A DNA stretch of 10,028 nt from assembly GCA_900548485.1 (NCBI GenBank), contig URKL01000046.1, forward strand, positions 1 through 10,028, read 5' to 3'. Below the pieces are notes generated by a model. It ran no database searches. It had not been told where the DNA came from and was given only the letters and a program-made list of their open reading frames with translations. Below are positions 1 to 6,814 of the stretch, in pieces (position 1 is the first letter of the stretch; every line of letters begins with the position of its first letter). Origin of the DNA: an uncultured Succinatimonas sp. GTDB lineage: Bacteria > Pseudomonadota > Gammaproteobacteria > Enterobacterales > Succinivibrionaceae. The translations under genes were made by a program, and so were the position numbers.

Positions 1-54
1 TGCCAATACCTGGCGGTACTGCTCGTACAACTCATCCATGGCAGCGGCGCCGGC
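1..54. other. Foreign-looking high-GC segment at the window edge, probable chimeric contig end
   Basis: This stretch differs sharply from everything after it: 34 of the first 55 bases are G or C, while the rest of the window is visibly AT-rich. Read in the D-lactate dehydrogenase frame it is open but gives an Arg-rich peptide ending in RRRRH. That does not resemble the helix that should follow the Rossmann GxGxxG motif and lead into the 'DxYP' strand. On the minus strand it reads as clean partial coding sequence, A-G-A-A-A-MDELYEQYRQVLA, with G or C in 14 of 18 third codon positions, typical of a high-GC genome. I infer that an unrelated sequence is joined to the ldhA gene near base 54/55, most likely by assembly. 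A genuine recombination junction cannot be excluded. Confidence 0.6.
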
Positions 55-533
55 ATGATATTTATCCTGATGAGGCTTATGCACAAAGTGCAGGCATTAA
101 ATATGTAAGCTTAGATGAATTATATGCAAACTCAGATGTAATTTCTTTAAACTGCCCGCTTACTGTAGAAAATACTCATCTTATAAATGCCGATGCTGTA
201 TCTAAGATGAAAAATGGTGTAATGATCATCAATACAGGTCGTGGCCCGCTTATCGATTCTCAAGCTTTAATTGATGGTTTAAAATCAGGTAAGATTGGTT
301 CTGCTGGCCTTGATGTATATGAAGATGAACGTACTTATTTCTATCAAGATAAATCCGATAAAGTCATCACCGATGACAAGTTATCGCATCTTTTAAGCTA
401 TAACAATGTATTAGTTACCTCTCATCAGGCTTTCTTCACCCGTGAAGCTATGACTAATATTGTTACTACCACCTTAGAAAACTGCAAAGATTTCTTTGAA
501 AAAGGCACCTTTGATAACGAGGTTAAGGCTTAA
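3..533 (+). CDS. ldhA: D-lactate dehydrogenase (fermentative, NADH-dependent), C-terminal part, 5' end missing
   Basis: The enzyme reduces pyruvate to D-lactate with NADH in the cytoplasm, a fermentative redox sink. Recognisable homology begins at 'DIYPDEAYAQ' (base 57) and runs to the stop at 531-533. It includes the 'SDVISLNCPLT' strand, 'KNGVMIINTGRGPLID' with the catalytic Arg (codon 240-242), 'GLDVYEDE' with the Glu that pairs with the catalytic His, and 'VTSHQAFFT' with the catalytic His (codon 423-425). 'YQDKSDKVITDD' is typical of the D-LDH subgroup and closely parallels E. coli LdhA. About 160 codons including the GxGxxG motif are absent. The first 18 codons in frame are open but do not match the family, so the true gene probably enters at about 55. 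The gene ends in a terminator and is a separate transcription unit from leuS. Confidence 0.88.
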   Translation, partial: PIPGGTARTTHPWQRRRHDIYPDEAYAQSAGIKYVSLDELYANSDVISLNCPLTVENTHLINADAVSKMKNGVMIINTGRGPLIDSQALIDGLKSGKIGSAGLDVYEDERTYFYQDKSDKVITDDKLSHLLSYNNVLVTSHQAFFTREAMTNIVTTTLENCKDFFEKGTFDNEVKA

Positions 534-604
534 AACTAAATATCAAAATGCGCTCTTACTTTAACCAGGAGAAGAGCTTGTAGCCTTATTTAAGAAACTT
601 TTAA

Positions 605-632
605 AGCCTATCTTTTTAGATAGGCTTTTTAA
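605..632 (+). terminator. Intrinsic terminator after ldhA
   Basis: AAAGCCTATCT (605-615) pairs perfectly with AGATAGGCTTT (620-630) around a TTTT loop, and a T run ends at 632. The 11-bp stem lies 71 bases after the ldhA stop and points in the ldhA direction. The A/T symmetry (AAA before, TTT after) could also give some activity on the opposite strand. Confidence 0.85.
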
Positions 633-855
633 TCACCTTAAAACCAAGACTTTTGTTAGAAATACGAAATTTCACTTAAAAATCTTCTCAAAATTAAAAG
701 ACTTACAAATATGCTTATAAAAACTTATAGCTAAAGCCTTTAGGTCAGATCTTTTTTTGTTAAAATTCGCACAAAGTTTTTTAATATGTGGCAAAATAAG
801 TGATCATTTTGCATTTTAAACTCGTAAATCCTTTCGAGGTCTTTTAAAAACAATC
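633..855. other. AT-rich leader region upstream of leuS, no gene seen
   Basis: The gap between the ldhA stop and leuS is 335 bases. After the ldhA terminator it is AT-rich with stop codons in all frames at short intervals. I see no leucine-rich leader peptide, T-box-like structure or obvious riboswitch that would control leuS. A loose inverted pair TATAA-N4-TTATA lies at 716-729. The only promoter candidate I can offer is weak and is listed separately. Confidence 0.5.
757..787 (+). promoter_or_regulatory. Possible leuS promoter
   Basis: TTGTTA (757-762) and TAATAT (782-787) resemble -35 and -10 boxes, but the 19-bp spacer is long and each box has mismatches. This is the best candidate in the leuS leader, which must contain a promoter because a terminator separates leuS from ldhA. 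The call rests more on that argument than on box quality. Confidence 0.3.
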
Positions 856-859
856 GGAG
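856..859 (+). promoter_or_regulatory. Shine-Dalgarno of leuS
   Basis: GGAG ends 9 bases before the ATG at 869. It supports that ATG, although an in-frame TTG at 866 would be only 6 bases away. ATG is the stronger codon and gives a conventional MSANK start. Confidence 0.65.
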
Positions 860-868
860 CAACAGTTG

Positions 869-3463
869 ATGTCTGCTAACAAAGCTGCCTATAACCCTCA
901 GGAAATTGAGCCTAGGGTTCAAAAATATTGGGAAGAGCATCAAACCTTCCAGGCTAAGGAAGATCCCAATCGCGAAAAATATTATTGCTTGGTAATGTTC
1001 CCATATCCTTCAGGACGTCTACACATGGGACATGTTCGTAACTACACCATAGGTGATGTTATCGCGCGTTTCCAACGTCTACAAGGCAAAAATGTGTTGG
1101 CTCCTATTGGTTGGGATGCTTTCGGCATGCCTGCTGAAAATGCCGCCATTAAGAATAACCGTCAGCCAGGTGAATGGACCTACGCTAATATCGATTATAT
1201 GAAAAAGCAACTTAAGTCCTTAGGTATTTCCTATGACTGGGCTCGAGAAGTTGCAACCTGCCGTCCTGAGTATTATCGCTGGGAACAAAAGTTTTTCGGT
1301 GAGTTATACAAGCGCGGTTTAGTATATAAGAAAGTATCTACCGTAAACTGGTGCCCGGTCGATCATACTGTATTGGCAAATGAGCAAGTAGAAGACGGTT
1401 GTTGCTGGCGCTGTGGATCTAAAGTTGAGTTACGTGAAATTCCGCAGTGGTATTTAAAGATTACCGCTTATGCAGAGGAATTATTACAGGATATCGATAA
1501 ACTTGAAGGTTGGCCTGAGCGTGTACGTACTATGCAGCGCAATTGGATTGGCAGATCTGAGGGTTTAAATATTACCTTTAAGGTTGAAAACAGCGACGAT
1601 AAGTTCACAGTTTATACTACCCGTCCTGATACCTTCATGGGTATTACCTATATTTCTATTGCTGCTAACCATCCTTTAATTAAGGAATGCTGCAAGACTA
1701 ATCCTGAGCTTGATGCTTTCTGTAAGGAATGCCGTACTCAGAAATTTGCCGAAGCTGATATTGCCACCATGGAAAAGAAAGGTATGGCAACTGGCTTATA
1801 TGCAATCCACCCTATCAATGGTCGTCGTGTTCCTATTTATGTAGCTAACTTCGTAATTATGGATTACGGTACTGGTGCTGTTATGTCCGTACCAGCTCAC
1901 GATCAGCGTGACTACGAATTTGCTAAGAAGTACGGCATTGATATCATCCCTGTCATCCGTCCTTGCGACAAAGAATGTGCTGATATCTCCAATGAAGCCT
2001 TCACCGAGCACGGTATTGCTTATAATTCAGGTGAATTTGATGGCATGAACTTTGATGAGGCTTTTGTAGCTATTGCTAAGAAGTTAGAGTCTTTAGGTTG
2101 TGCTGAACGTAAGGTAAATTATCGTTTACGTGATTGGTGTATTTCCCGTCAGCGCTACTGGGGAGCTCCGATCCCGATGCTCACTATTGATGAGACCGGC
2201 GAGTTAGTTCCTGAGGAAGATTGCAACTTACCTGTAACCTTACCTGAAAATGTTAAGATTGACGGTGTAATCTCTCCGCTTAAGACTGATGAGTCTTGGT
2301 ATAAGACTACTTATAAAGGACAAAGTGCCACTCGTGAGACTGATACTTTTGATACCTTTATGGAATCATCTTGGTACTATGCTCGTTACTGCTCTCCTCG
2401 CGATGAAAAAGAAATGTTCGACAAGGATGCCGCTAATTACTGGTTACCTGTTGATCAATACATCGGTGGTATTGAGCATGCTGTATTACACTTGCTCTAT
2501 TCACGTTTCTTCTTCAAGCTCTTACGTGATGCCGACATGGTCAAATATGATGAGCCGTTTAAACGCTTATTATGCCAGGGCATGGTTTTAGCTGATGCCT
2601 TCTACTATTTAGATGAAAATGGTACCAAAAACTGGGTCAATCCTTTAGACGCCATCACCACTCGTGATGATAAAGGCAATATTACCAAGGCTGTTGATAA
2701 AGATGGTCTCAACCTCTTCCATGAGGGCATGATCAAGATGTCTAAGTCTAAGGCTAACGGTATCGATCCTGAGAACATGGTAAATATGTACGGTGCTGAT
2801 ACTGTACGTCTGTTCTTAATGTTTGCCTCTCCTGCAGAATTAACCTTAGAGTGGCGTCAATCTGGTGTTGAAGGCTCTCAACGCTTCTTACGCAAGTTAT
2901 ATTCTCAGGTTGAGGATTTGGTCGCTTGCGGTAAGATTGAGCCTTTAGATGTATCTAAGCTCAATGCCGAGCAACGTCGTCTACGCCACGATCTGCACGT
3001 AACCATTCAAAAGGTTACCGATGATATTGGTCGTCGTCAGACCTTCAATACCGCTATTGCAGCTATCATGGAGCTTTTAAATACTGCAGGTAAATTTACT
3101 CAAACTGATCCTGTAAGCTTAGCTTTACGCTATGAGATCTACTCTTCAGTAGTCCTCATGCTCTACCCTATCACTCCGCATATCTGCTTTAAGTTATGGG
3201 AATTATTAGGTCATACTGAGCAAATTGATACTGCTAAGTGGCCTGAGATCGATCCTAAAGCATTAGAAGCTGAAGAGATCACCTTAGTAGTTCAAATCAA
3301 CGGTAAAGTTCGCGCTCGTATCAATGTTGCTCCTGATGCTTCAGAAGAAGAAGTCATCAAGGTAACCTTAGATAAGCCTGAGGTTCAGAAATTCACCGCT
3401 GGTAAGAGCATTAAGAAGACCATTTATGTTAAAGGTCGCTTAGTCAATATCGTTGTTGCCTAA
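869..3463 (+). CDS. leuS: Leucyl-tRNA synthetase
   Basis: Charges tRNA-Leu with leucine in the cytoplasm as a class Ia synthetase. The 864 residues compare with 860 in E. coli LeuS, so the gene looks complete. The ATP-binding HIGH motif reads HMGH at residues 52-55, inside [16 protein letters not shown] is at 623-627. A Cys-rich segment, [15 protein letters not shown] then CCWRC, sits where E. coli has its equivalent. The CP1 editing domain, which hydrolyses mischarged tRNA, shows TTRPDT at about 250-255 and [15 protein letters not shown] at about 334-348; the conserved editing aspartates fall at about 345 and 348. The C-terminal tRNA-binding tail contains '[12 protein letters not shown]'. 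The ATG at 869 is preferred over the TTG at 866. In many relatives leuS is co-transcribed with lptE; here a strong terminator separates them. Confidence 0.97.
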   Translation: MSANKAAYNPQEIEPRVQKYWEEHQTFQAKEDPNREKYYCLVMFPYPSGRLHMGHVRNYTIGDVIARFQRLQGKNVLAPIGWDAFGMPAENAAIKNNRQPGEWTYANIDYMKKQLKSLGISYDWAREVATCRPEYYRWEQKFFGELYKRGLVYKKVSTVNWCPVDHTVLANEQVEDGCCWRCGSKVELREIPQWYLKITAYAEELLQDIDKLEGWPERVRTMQRNWIGRSEGLNITFKVENSDDKFTVYTTRPDTFMGITYISIAANHPLIKECCKTNPELDAFCKECRTQKFAEADIATMEKKGMATGLYAIHPINGRRVPIYVANFVIMDYGTGAVMSVPAHDQRDYEFAKKYGIDIIPVIRPCDKECADISNEAFTEHGIAYNSGEFDGMNFDEAFVAIAKKLESLGCAERKVNYRLRDWCISRQRYWGAPIPMLTIDETGELVPEEDCNLPVTLPENVKIDGVISPLKTDESWYKTTYKGQSATRETDTFDTFMESSWYYARYCSPRDEKEMFDKDAANYWLPVDQYIGGIEHAVLHLLYSRFFFKLLRDADMVKYDEPFKRLLCQGMVLADAFYYLDENGTKNWVNPLDAITTRDDKGNITKAVDKDGLNLFHEGMIKMSKSKANGIDPENMVNMYGADTVRLFLMFASPAELTLEWRQSGVEGSQRFLRKLYSQVEDLVACGKIEPLDVSKLNAEQRRLRHDLHVTIQKVTDDIGRRQTFNTAIAAIMELLNTAGKFTQTDPVSLALRYEIYSSVVLMLYPITPHICFKLWELLGHTEQIDTAKWPEIDPKALEAEEITLVVQINGKVRARINVAPDASEEEVIKVTLDKPEVQKFTAGKSIKKTIYVKGRLVNIVVA

Positions 3464-3482
3464 GTAAGCTTTTAATTTTCAT

Positions 3483-3518
3483 AATACCCCTGATAAGTTT
3501 TTATCAGGGGTATTTTTT
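3483..3518 (+). terminator. Strong intrinsic terminator after leuS
   Basis: AATACCCCTGATAA (3483-3496) pairs perfectly with TTATCAGGGGTATT (3501-3514) around a GTTT loop. The T run extends to 3518. The 14-bp stem with a C4/G4 core starts 19 bases after the leuS stop. It should end leuS transcription and isolate it from lptE. Confidence 0.92.
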
Positions 3519-3776
3519 CGCTTAAATTTTCTTACCCAAACACGTAATTATATTTTGCATAAGCTCATGCTTAATTTTACTTAAATAACAGCTGCTTGTT
3601 AAAGACTTACCAATCTTAAAAAAAATTCAGCTTACAAATTACTACAAAAATAGGAATACTATAGTTAAAATCCACAGTGTAGTTTATCGAAAAATTTATA
3701 CCTAAAAACTCTATGTGTTTTTCCTTGATTTTTTTATAAAAGCTTTTATAAGTTGATGAGAACATTGAAGCTTAAT
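3519..3776. other. AT-rich intergenic region upstream of lptE, no gene seen
   Basis: Between the leuS terminator and the lptE promoter the sequence is very AT-rich with frequent stops on both strands. I see no coding sequence and no RNA gene. The one clear structure is the 18-bp palindrome at 3734-3751, listed separately. Small hairpin-like pairs, such as TAAGC-TCA-TGCTTA near 3560-3573, are too short to call. Confidence 0.5.
3734..3751. repeat. 18-bp perfect palindrome, possible operator
   Basis: TTATAAAAGCTTTTATAA is its own reverse complement and is centred on an AAGCTT core. Its 3' end is 25 bases before the TGn of the extended -10 promoter of lptE, so its centre falls near -50 relative to a predicted start at about 3792. 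This is a plausible place for a dimeric activator or an UP-like AT element. No T run follows it, so it is not a terminator. The function is inferred from position only. Confidence 0.4.
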
Positions 3777-3785
3777 TGATATAAT
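3777..3785 (+). promoter_or_regulatory. Extended -10 promoter for the lptE operon
   Basis: TGATATAAT (3778-3785 plus the T at 3777) fits TGn-TATAAT, with a perfect -10 hexamer at 3780-3785. No good -35 box lies 16-18 bases upstream, as expected of extended -10 promoters. Arms TTAATT (3772-3777) and AATTAA (3783-3788) form an inverted repeat across the -10. The predicted start near 3792 gives a leader of about 40 bases, and the leuS terminator makes a promoter here necessary. Confidence 0.6.
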
Positions 3786-3832
3786 TAAATACTACAGATT
3801 TAAAAATAGAGAGCCTAGCAGGACTAAAAGAG

Positions 3833-4639
3833 ATGAAAAAATATATTGTTTTAATATTTTCCGCTCTATGCTTATTTACACAAGGTTGTGGTTTTCATCT
3901 TCCAAATCAAACTAAGCTTAGCGACACTTTTGAAAAGATTAATGTTTTAGGTGATTATCACAATCCATTTTACAAAAAAGTAGTTCGTGAACTTGAAATC
4001 TCCGGCATCAAGGTAAATGCTCAATTTTCTCCTAATCCACAAACAAATGAGCAGATTCCAACTTTGCTAATTCCAGCTCCATCCGTATCAATGCCCATTG
4101 CTTCTATTGACGCTAATGCTGAGGCTTTAGAGTATCAACTCATTGTCTCCTCAACAACAACCTTACGTATTCCTAATCATCGTCCAATTTTAATGCGCAA
4201 TTCCTTAACGCGTAATATGATGAATAAACCAGGTTTGTCCTTATCATCTGATAACGAACGTAAAATTGTTACCGATGAAACCTATGATGAATTAGCTCGT
4301 CAATTAGTAGCCCGTTTAGGCTATTTAGGCCGTCAATCCGATCCCGATGCCTTGCAATCAAATCCAGCAGATTTAACTGTAGCTGTAGGCGAAGATAAAA
4401 ATTTACCTAAGAGTAAAACTCTCTCCGATGCTTATTCAGGTATGACTTTATTAGAGGCTTTACAAGTACAAGAAAGTGAAGAATTAAACAATTCTTCACA
4501 AACCTCATTATCTGAATTAAACAATGGCAATCAGGTTTTAAATCGTAGCTATAAACTCCCTAAGAGTGTCCCTACACCTGCAAGCGCTTTACCTCAAGGA
4601 CTTGATCCTAATGATTATGATATCAATGAGCGTCACTAA
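3833..4639 (+). CDS. lptE: LPS-assembly lipoprotein LptE with a long C-terminal extension
   Basis: LptE is the outer-membrane lipoprotein that plugs the LptD barrel and helps insert LPS into the outer leaflet. Residues 1-18 form a lipoprotein signal peptide (MKK then a hydrophobic core) ending at lipobox TQGC with acylated Cys19. The following GCGFHL matches the GCGWHL of E. coli LptE. The family core runs to about residue 168 and contains 'EALEYQLIVSSTTTLRIP', a 'MMNKPGLSLSSDNE' loop and 'YDELARQLVARL'. The protein is 268 residues against about 193 in E. coli. Nearly all the excess is a Ser/Asn/Leu-rich, low-complexity-looking tail from about 169 with a Pro-containing end. AGGA at 3820-3823 is the probable Shine-Dalgarno, 9 bases before the ATG. 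It is the first gene of the run and its stop overlaps the holA start by one base. Confidence 0.88.
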   Translation: MKKYIVLIFSALCLFTQGCGFHLPNQTKLSDTFEKINVLGDYHNPFYKKVVRELEISGIKVNAQFSPNPQTNEQIPTLLIPAPSVSMPIASIDANAEALEYQLIVSSTTTLRIPNHRPILMRNSLTRNMMNKPGLSLSSDNERKIVTDETYDELARQLVARLGYLGRQSDPDALQSNPADLTVAVGEDKNLPKSKTLSDAYSGMTLLEALQVQESEELNNSSQTSLSELNNGNQVLNRSYKLPKSVPTPASALPQGLDPNDYDINERH

Positions 4640-5721
4640 TGGCAGAGCCTCAAATCTATATTCTAAGCTCAGATGAGCCTTTGCTAAAAAATGATCTAAG
4701 TAAAAATATCTTAGAGAGAGCGCATCAGCTTTTACCTGAGGCGCCACTATTATTATTTACTCAATCTGATTTTGCCTCTACAGGTAAAGCTAATTTACGC
4801 GCTCTTGAAACAGAGCTTTTAGATCCTGGCTTATTTGGTGGCGATCGTATCATCAAAATTTATTTAAGCGATCTCAATAATATTGCCCTTGAGGTTTTAC
4901 AACTCTTAGCAACTAGGATGCGTCCTGGTATTATGGCAATCGTTGATTTACCTAGAGTCTTAAGTTCTTTAAATAAAGTTAAAGCTGAAAAATTTGATTT
5001 AAATCAAAAGCCAGCTAAAAATCTATCTGCAGAAAAAGTTTTTGCTTATCTGAAATATGCTCAAGCTGAAATCACTATTGCTTACCCTCCTGAGGGACGA
5101 CAGCTATATCAATGGGTAAATCAGCGAGCCTATAAATATAAACTCTCTTTAACTCCCGACGCTTGCGAATATTTCTCTAAAGCTTGTGAAGGAAATTTGA
5201 CTCTTATAGATCAAACCTTACAAATCCTAGCTTTAAATCCTAAAAATACAAGTGTCAGTTTAGATGAAGTGGTCGCTATCTTAGATGCTGATAGTCGTTT
5301 TCAAAATTTAGAATTAGCCGAAGCAGTTTTAAATGGCGATGGCGCTCGTGCTTTACTCATTTTAAACTCCACTATACAAGCTATGAATAATCCTGAGACA
5401 ATTTTATTGTCACAACTACAAGCTCTTGATAGATTATTTACCGCAACTGCAGCTTTAAAACGCGATCCTAAAAATATGACTACCTATATGGATAAAGTTA
5501 AATTTTTTGCTCCTTTTTCCATAAAATCGCCTAAGACAATGGATGCGGTCATCAAGGCTGCCTCTAAGATGCCAGATCATTTATTTGAATACCTAATCAA
5601 TAAATTTGCCTACGCCGCAACTTTAATCTGTGAGCATGAGGTAAACCGTGCTGTATTAGCCATCTCTGAAGGCTGTGCCTGTGTTAGTAACTTTAAGGTT
5701 AAAAATTTAAAAGCTTTATGA
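4639..5721 (+). CDS. holA: DNA polymerase III subunit delta
   Basis: Delta is the clamp-loader subunit that opens the beta sliding clamp. It has an AAA+-like fold but no ATPase motifs, and none is visible here. The N-terminal 'IYILSSDEPLLKNDL' matches the family's 'YLLLGNDPLLLQES' strand-helix. 'DPGLFGGDRIIKIYL' carries the Leu65-Phe66 pair that corresponds to the beta-binding Leu-Phe wedge of E. coli delta. 'SKACEGNLTLIDQTLQIL' is the conserved middle motif. Length is 360 against 343 in E. coli; the extra residues lie mainly in a Lys/Asn-rich insertion at about 110-133. The ATG at 4639 is the only reasonable start, because an in-frame TGA sits at 4627-4629. Start and lptE stop share one base (TAATG), implying translational coupling. 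Confidence 0.93.
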   Translation: MAEPQIYILSSDEPLLKNDLSKNILERAHQLLPEAPLLLFTQSDFASTGKANLRALETELLDPGLFGGDRIIKIYLSDLNNIALEVLQLLATRMRPGIMAIVDLPRVLSSLNKVKAEKFDLNQKPAKNLSAEKVFAYLKYAQAEITIAYPPEGRQLYQWVNQRAYKYKLSLTPDACEYFSKACEGNLTLIDQTLQILALNPKNTSVSLDEVVAILDADSRFQNLELAEAVLNGDGARALLILNSTIQAMNNPETILLSQLQALDRLFTATAALKRDPKNMTTYMDKVKFFAPFSIKSPKTMDAVIKAASKMPDHLFEYLINKFAYAATLICEHEVNRAVLAISEGCACVSNFKVKNLKAL

Positions 5722-6434
5722 AAAGAGTAGGTCTTTTAGGCGGCTCATTTAATCCAGTCCATAAAGACCATCTAGATTTGGGCTGTTATGTCAAAGAAAA
5801 GCTCAATTTAGATGAGATTTTACTGATCCCCAACGCTGCGCCTCCACATAAAAATACCTGTCAGGTCTCTTATGCAGATCGTGTCAGTATGTTGCGTTTA
5901 GCCTGTCAAGGGCTTAAGAATTTTAAAATTTCTGATATTGAATCTGACAATAGTGTTCCTCATTATAGTTTTGATACTTTAAAAACATTACATGAGGAAA
6001 ACCCTCAAACAGCCTTCTTTTTTATAATGGGTTTGGACTCACTTTTATATTTAGATAAATGGCATGAGGGCTTAAAACTTATTGATTATGCAAATTTAGC
6101 AGTAATGTGTCGTAAGGGCTATGAAAATAAAACTATTACCCCCAAAATTGCCGACTTTTTAAAAAGCTGTGCTGTTTATGATAACGATACGCACGAATTT
6201 GCTGCCGCTGCAGCTAGCCGTAAAGGACATTGTCTTATGTTAAGTACTTCCTTACATGCAGTCTCCTCAAGTGCAATTCGCAATGATATTGAGTGTTATT
6301 ATCAAACCTCAAATCAAAAATACCTAGTAGAGCCTAAAAATCGCTTAGAACCTGCGGTTTTAGACTATATATTAAAAAACAGACTCTATAACGATAATGT
6401 TATAATGTCACCTTCACCAAAAACTGAAAAATAA
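5718..6434 (+). CDS. nadD: Nicotinate-nucleotide adenylyltransferase
   Basis: Transfers AMP from ATP to nicotinate mononucleotide to make deamido-NAD, a required step in NAD synthesis. The N-terminal 'GLLGGSFNPVHKDHL' is the nucleotidyltransferase signature, but the usual HxGH reads HKDH (residues 15-18), with Asp17 in place of Gly. 'LIPNAAPPHK', 'FFIMGLDSLLYLDKWHE' and the C-terminal ATP-binding 'SSSAIR' (183-188) all fit NadD. The length is 238 against 213 in E. coli, with extra sequence around residues 155-180 and a short polar tail after the conserved 'LDYILKNRLY'. The ATG overlaps the holA stop by 4 bases (ATGA) and has no clear Shine-Dalgarno, so coupled translation is likely. The last codons contain a candidate promoter for rsfS. 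Confidence 0.93.
   Translation: MKRVGLLGGSFNPVHKDHLDLGCYVKEKLNLDEILLIPNAAPPHKNTCQVSYADRVSMLRLACQGLKNFKISDIESDNSVPHYSFDTLKTLHEENPQTAFFFIMGLDSLLYLDKWHEGLKLIDYANLAVMCRKGYENKTITPKIADFLKSCAVYDNDTHEFAAAAASRKGHCLMLSTSLHAVSSSAIRNDIECYYQTSNQKYLVEPKNRLEPAVLDYILKNRLYNDNVIMSPSPKTEK
6398..6406 (+). promoter_or_regulatory. Candidate internal promoter (extended -10) before rsfS
   Basis: TGTTATAAT is an exact TGn-TATAAT match inside the last codons of nadD. The predicted start near 6413 lies about 24 bases before the rsfS ATG. It is embedded in an inverted repeat, TATAAC (6387-6392) and GTTATA (6399-6404). No good -35 is visible. Other TATAAT hexamers occur by chance in coding sequence at 2021, 6023 and 8097, but none of those has the TGn extension. 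The call is supported mainly by position at the historical operon boundary. Confidence 0.45.
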
Positions 6435-6436
6435 CC

Positions 6437-6814
6437 ATGATTGAAGATACCCCTGTAGCTATAAATTCTAATGCCGATCTAATCGACGCTTGTCTTAAAA
6501 ACTTAGAAGCCTCTAAAGCCCATGACATCGTGGGTATAGATCTTAAAGAAAATTCATCTGTATGTGATTATATGTTAATTGCCTCCGGAACCTCTAATCG
6601 TCATGTAGCAGCAATGGCTTTCCGCCTTGAAACCTTTTTACATCGCTGTGGTATCCGTGATATTACCGTGTCTGGAGCTCAATTAGGAGAATGGGTGATC
6701 CTCGATCTCGGTACGGTTTTAGTACATATTCTGCAAGAGCCAGTACGCGATCGTTATCGTCTTGAAGATCTATATCGCTGTATGGCAACAGGAATCAATA
6801 CCGAGGATTTATAG
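6437..6814 (+). CDS. rsfS: Ribosomal silencing factor RsfS
   Basis: RsfS binds ribosomal protein uL14 on the 50S subunit and blocks joining with 30S, damping translation in nutrient-poor or stationary conditions. The family signature 'SVCDYMLIASGTSNRHV' is followed by 'GEWVILDLGTVLVHIL' and 'RDRYRLEDLY', which align closely with E. coli RsfS. At 125 residues it is about 20 longer than E. coli RsfS (105), with extra residues at both ends. The ATG follows the nadD stop by 2 bases and no Shine-Dalgarno is evident upstream (the region reads AAAACTGAAAAATAACC). Translation may depend on coupling to nadD, or on a short leader if the internal promoter is active. Its stop overlaps the rlmH start by one base. 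Confidence 0.93.
   Translation: MIEDTPVAINSNADLIDACLKNLEASKAHDIVGIDLKENSSVCDYMLIASGTSNRHVAAMAFRLETFLHRCGIRDITVSGAQLGEWVILDLGTVLVHILQEPVRDRYRLEDLYRCMATGINTEDL
6803..6807 (+). promoter_or_regulatory. Shine-Dalgarno that fixes the rlmH GTG start
   Basis: GAGGA lies within the last rsfS codons, 6 bases before the GTG at 6814. It is the clearest ribosome-binding site in the run and supports the non-ATG start. Confidence 0.7.

Noticed and set aside
1..54. MDELY in the minus-strand peptide recalls the C-terminus of green fluorescent protein
   Set aside because: Only five residues match, the frame continues with E-QYRQVLA instead of ending after Lys, and the preceding residues differ. It is a coincidence.
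548..583. Short frame MRSYFNQEKSL after ldhA, with a 6-bp inverted pair GCTCTT/AAGAGC
   Set aside because: Eleven codons with no clear ribosome site. The hairpin is short with a 15-base loop. Neither looks like a leader peptide or attenuator.
866..868. TTG as an alternative leuS start
   Set aside because: It lies one codon before an ATG at 869 that has a normal 9-base Shine-Dalgarno spacing.
534..868. Leucine-responsive leader or T-box controlling leuS
   Set aside because: No leucine-codon run, no T-box core and no antiterminator/terminator pair immediately before leuS were found.
740..943. Minus-strand open frame of 67 codons across the leuS start
   Set aside because: It overlaps the leuS start region and the AT-rich leader, has no ribosome site or recognisable motif, and is best explained as a shadow.
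1796..2591. Minus-strand frame 1796-2011 and plus-strand frame 2289-2591 within leuS
   Set aside because: Both lie wholly inside leuS, whose frame is continuous with strong motifs on either side. Their peptides have no recognisable family features.
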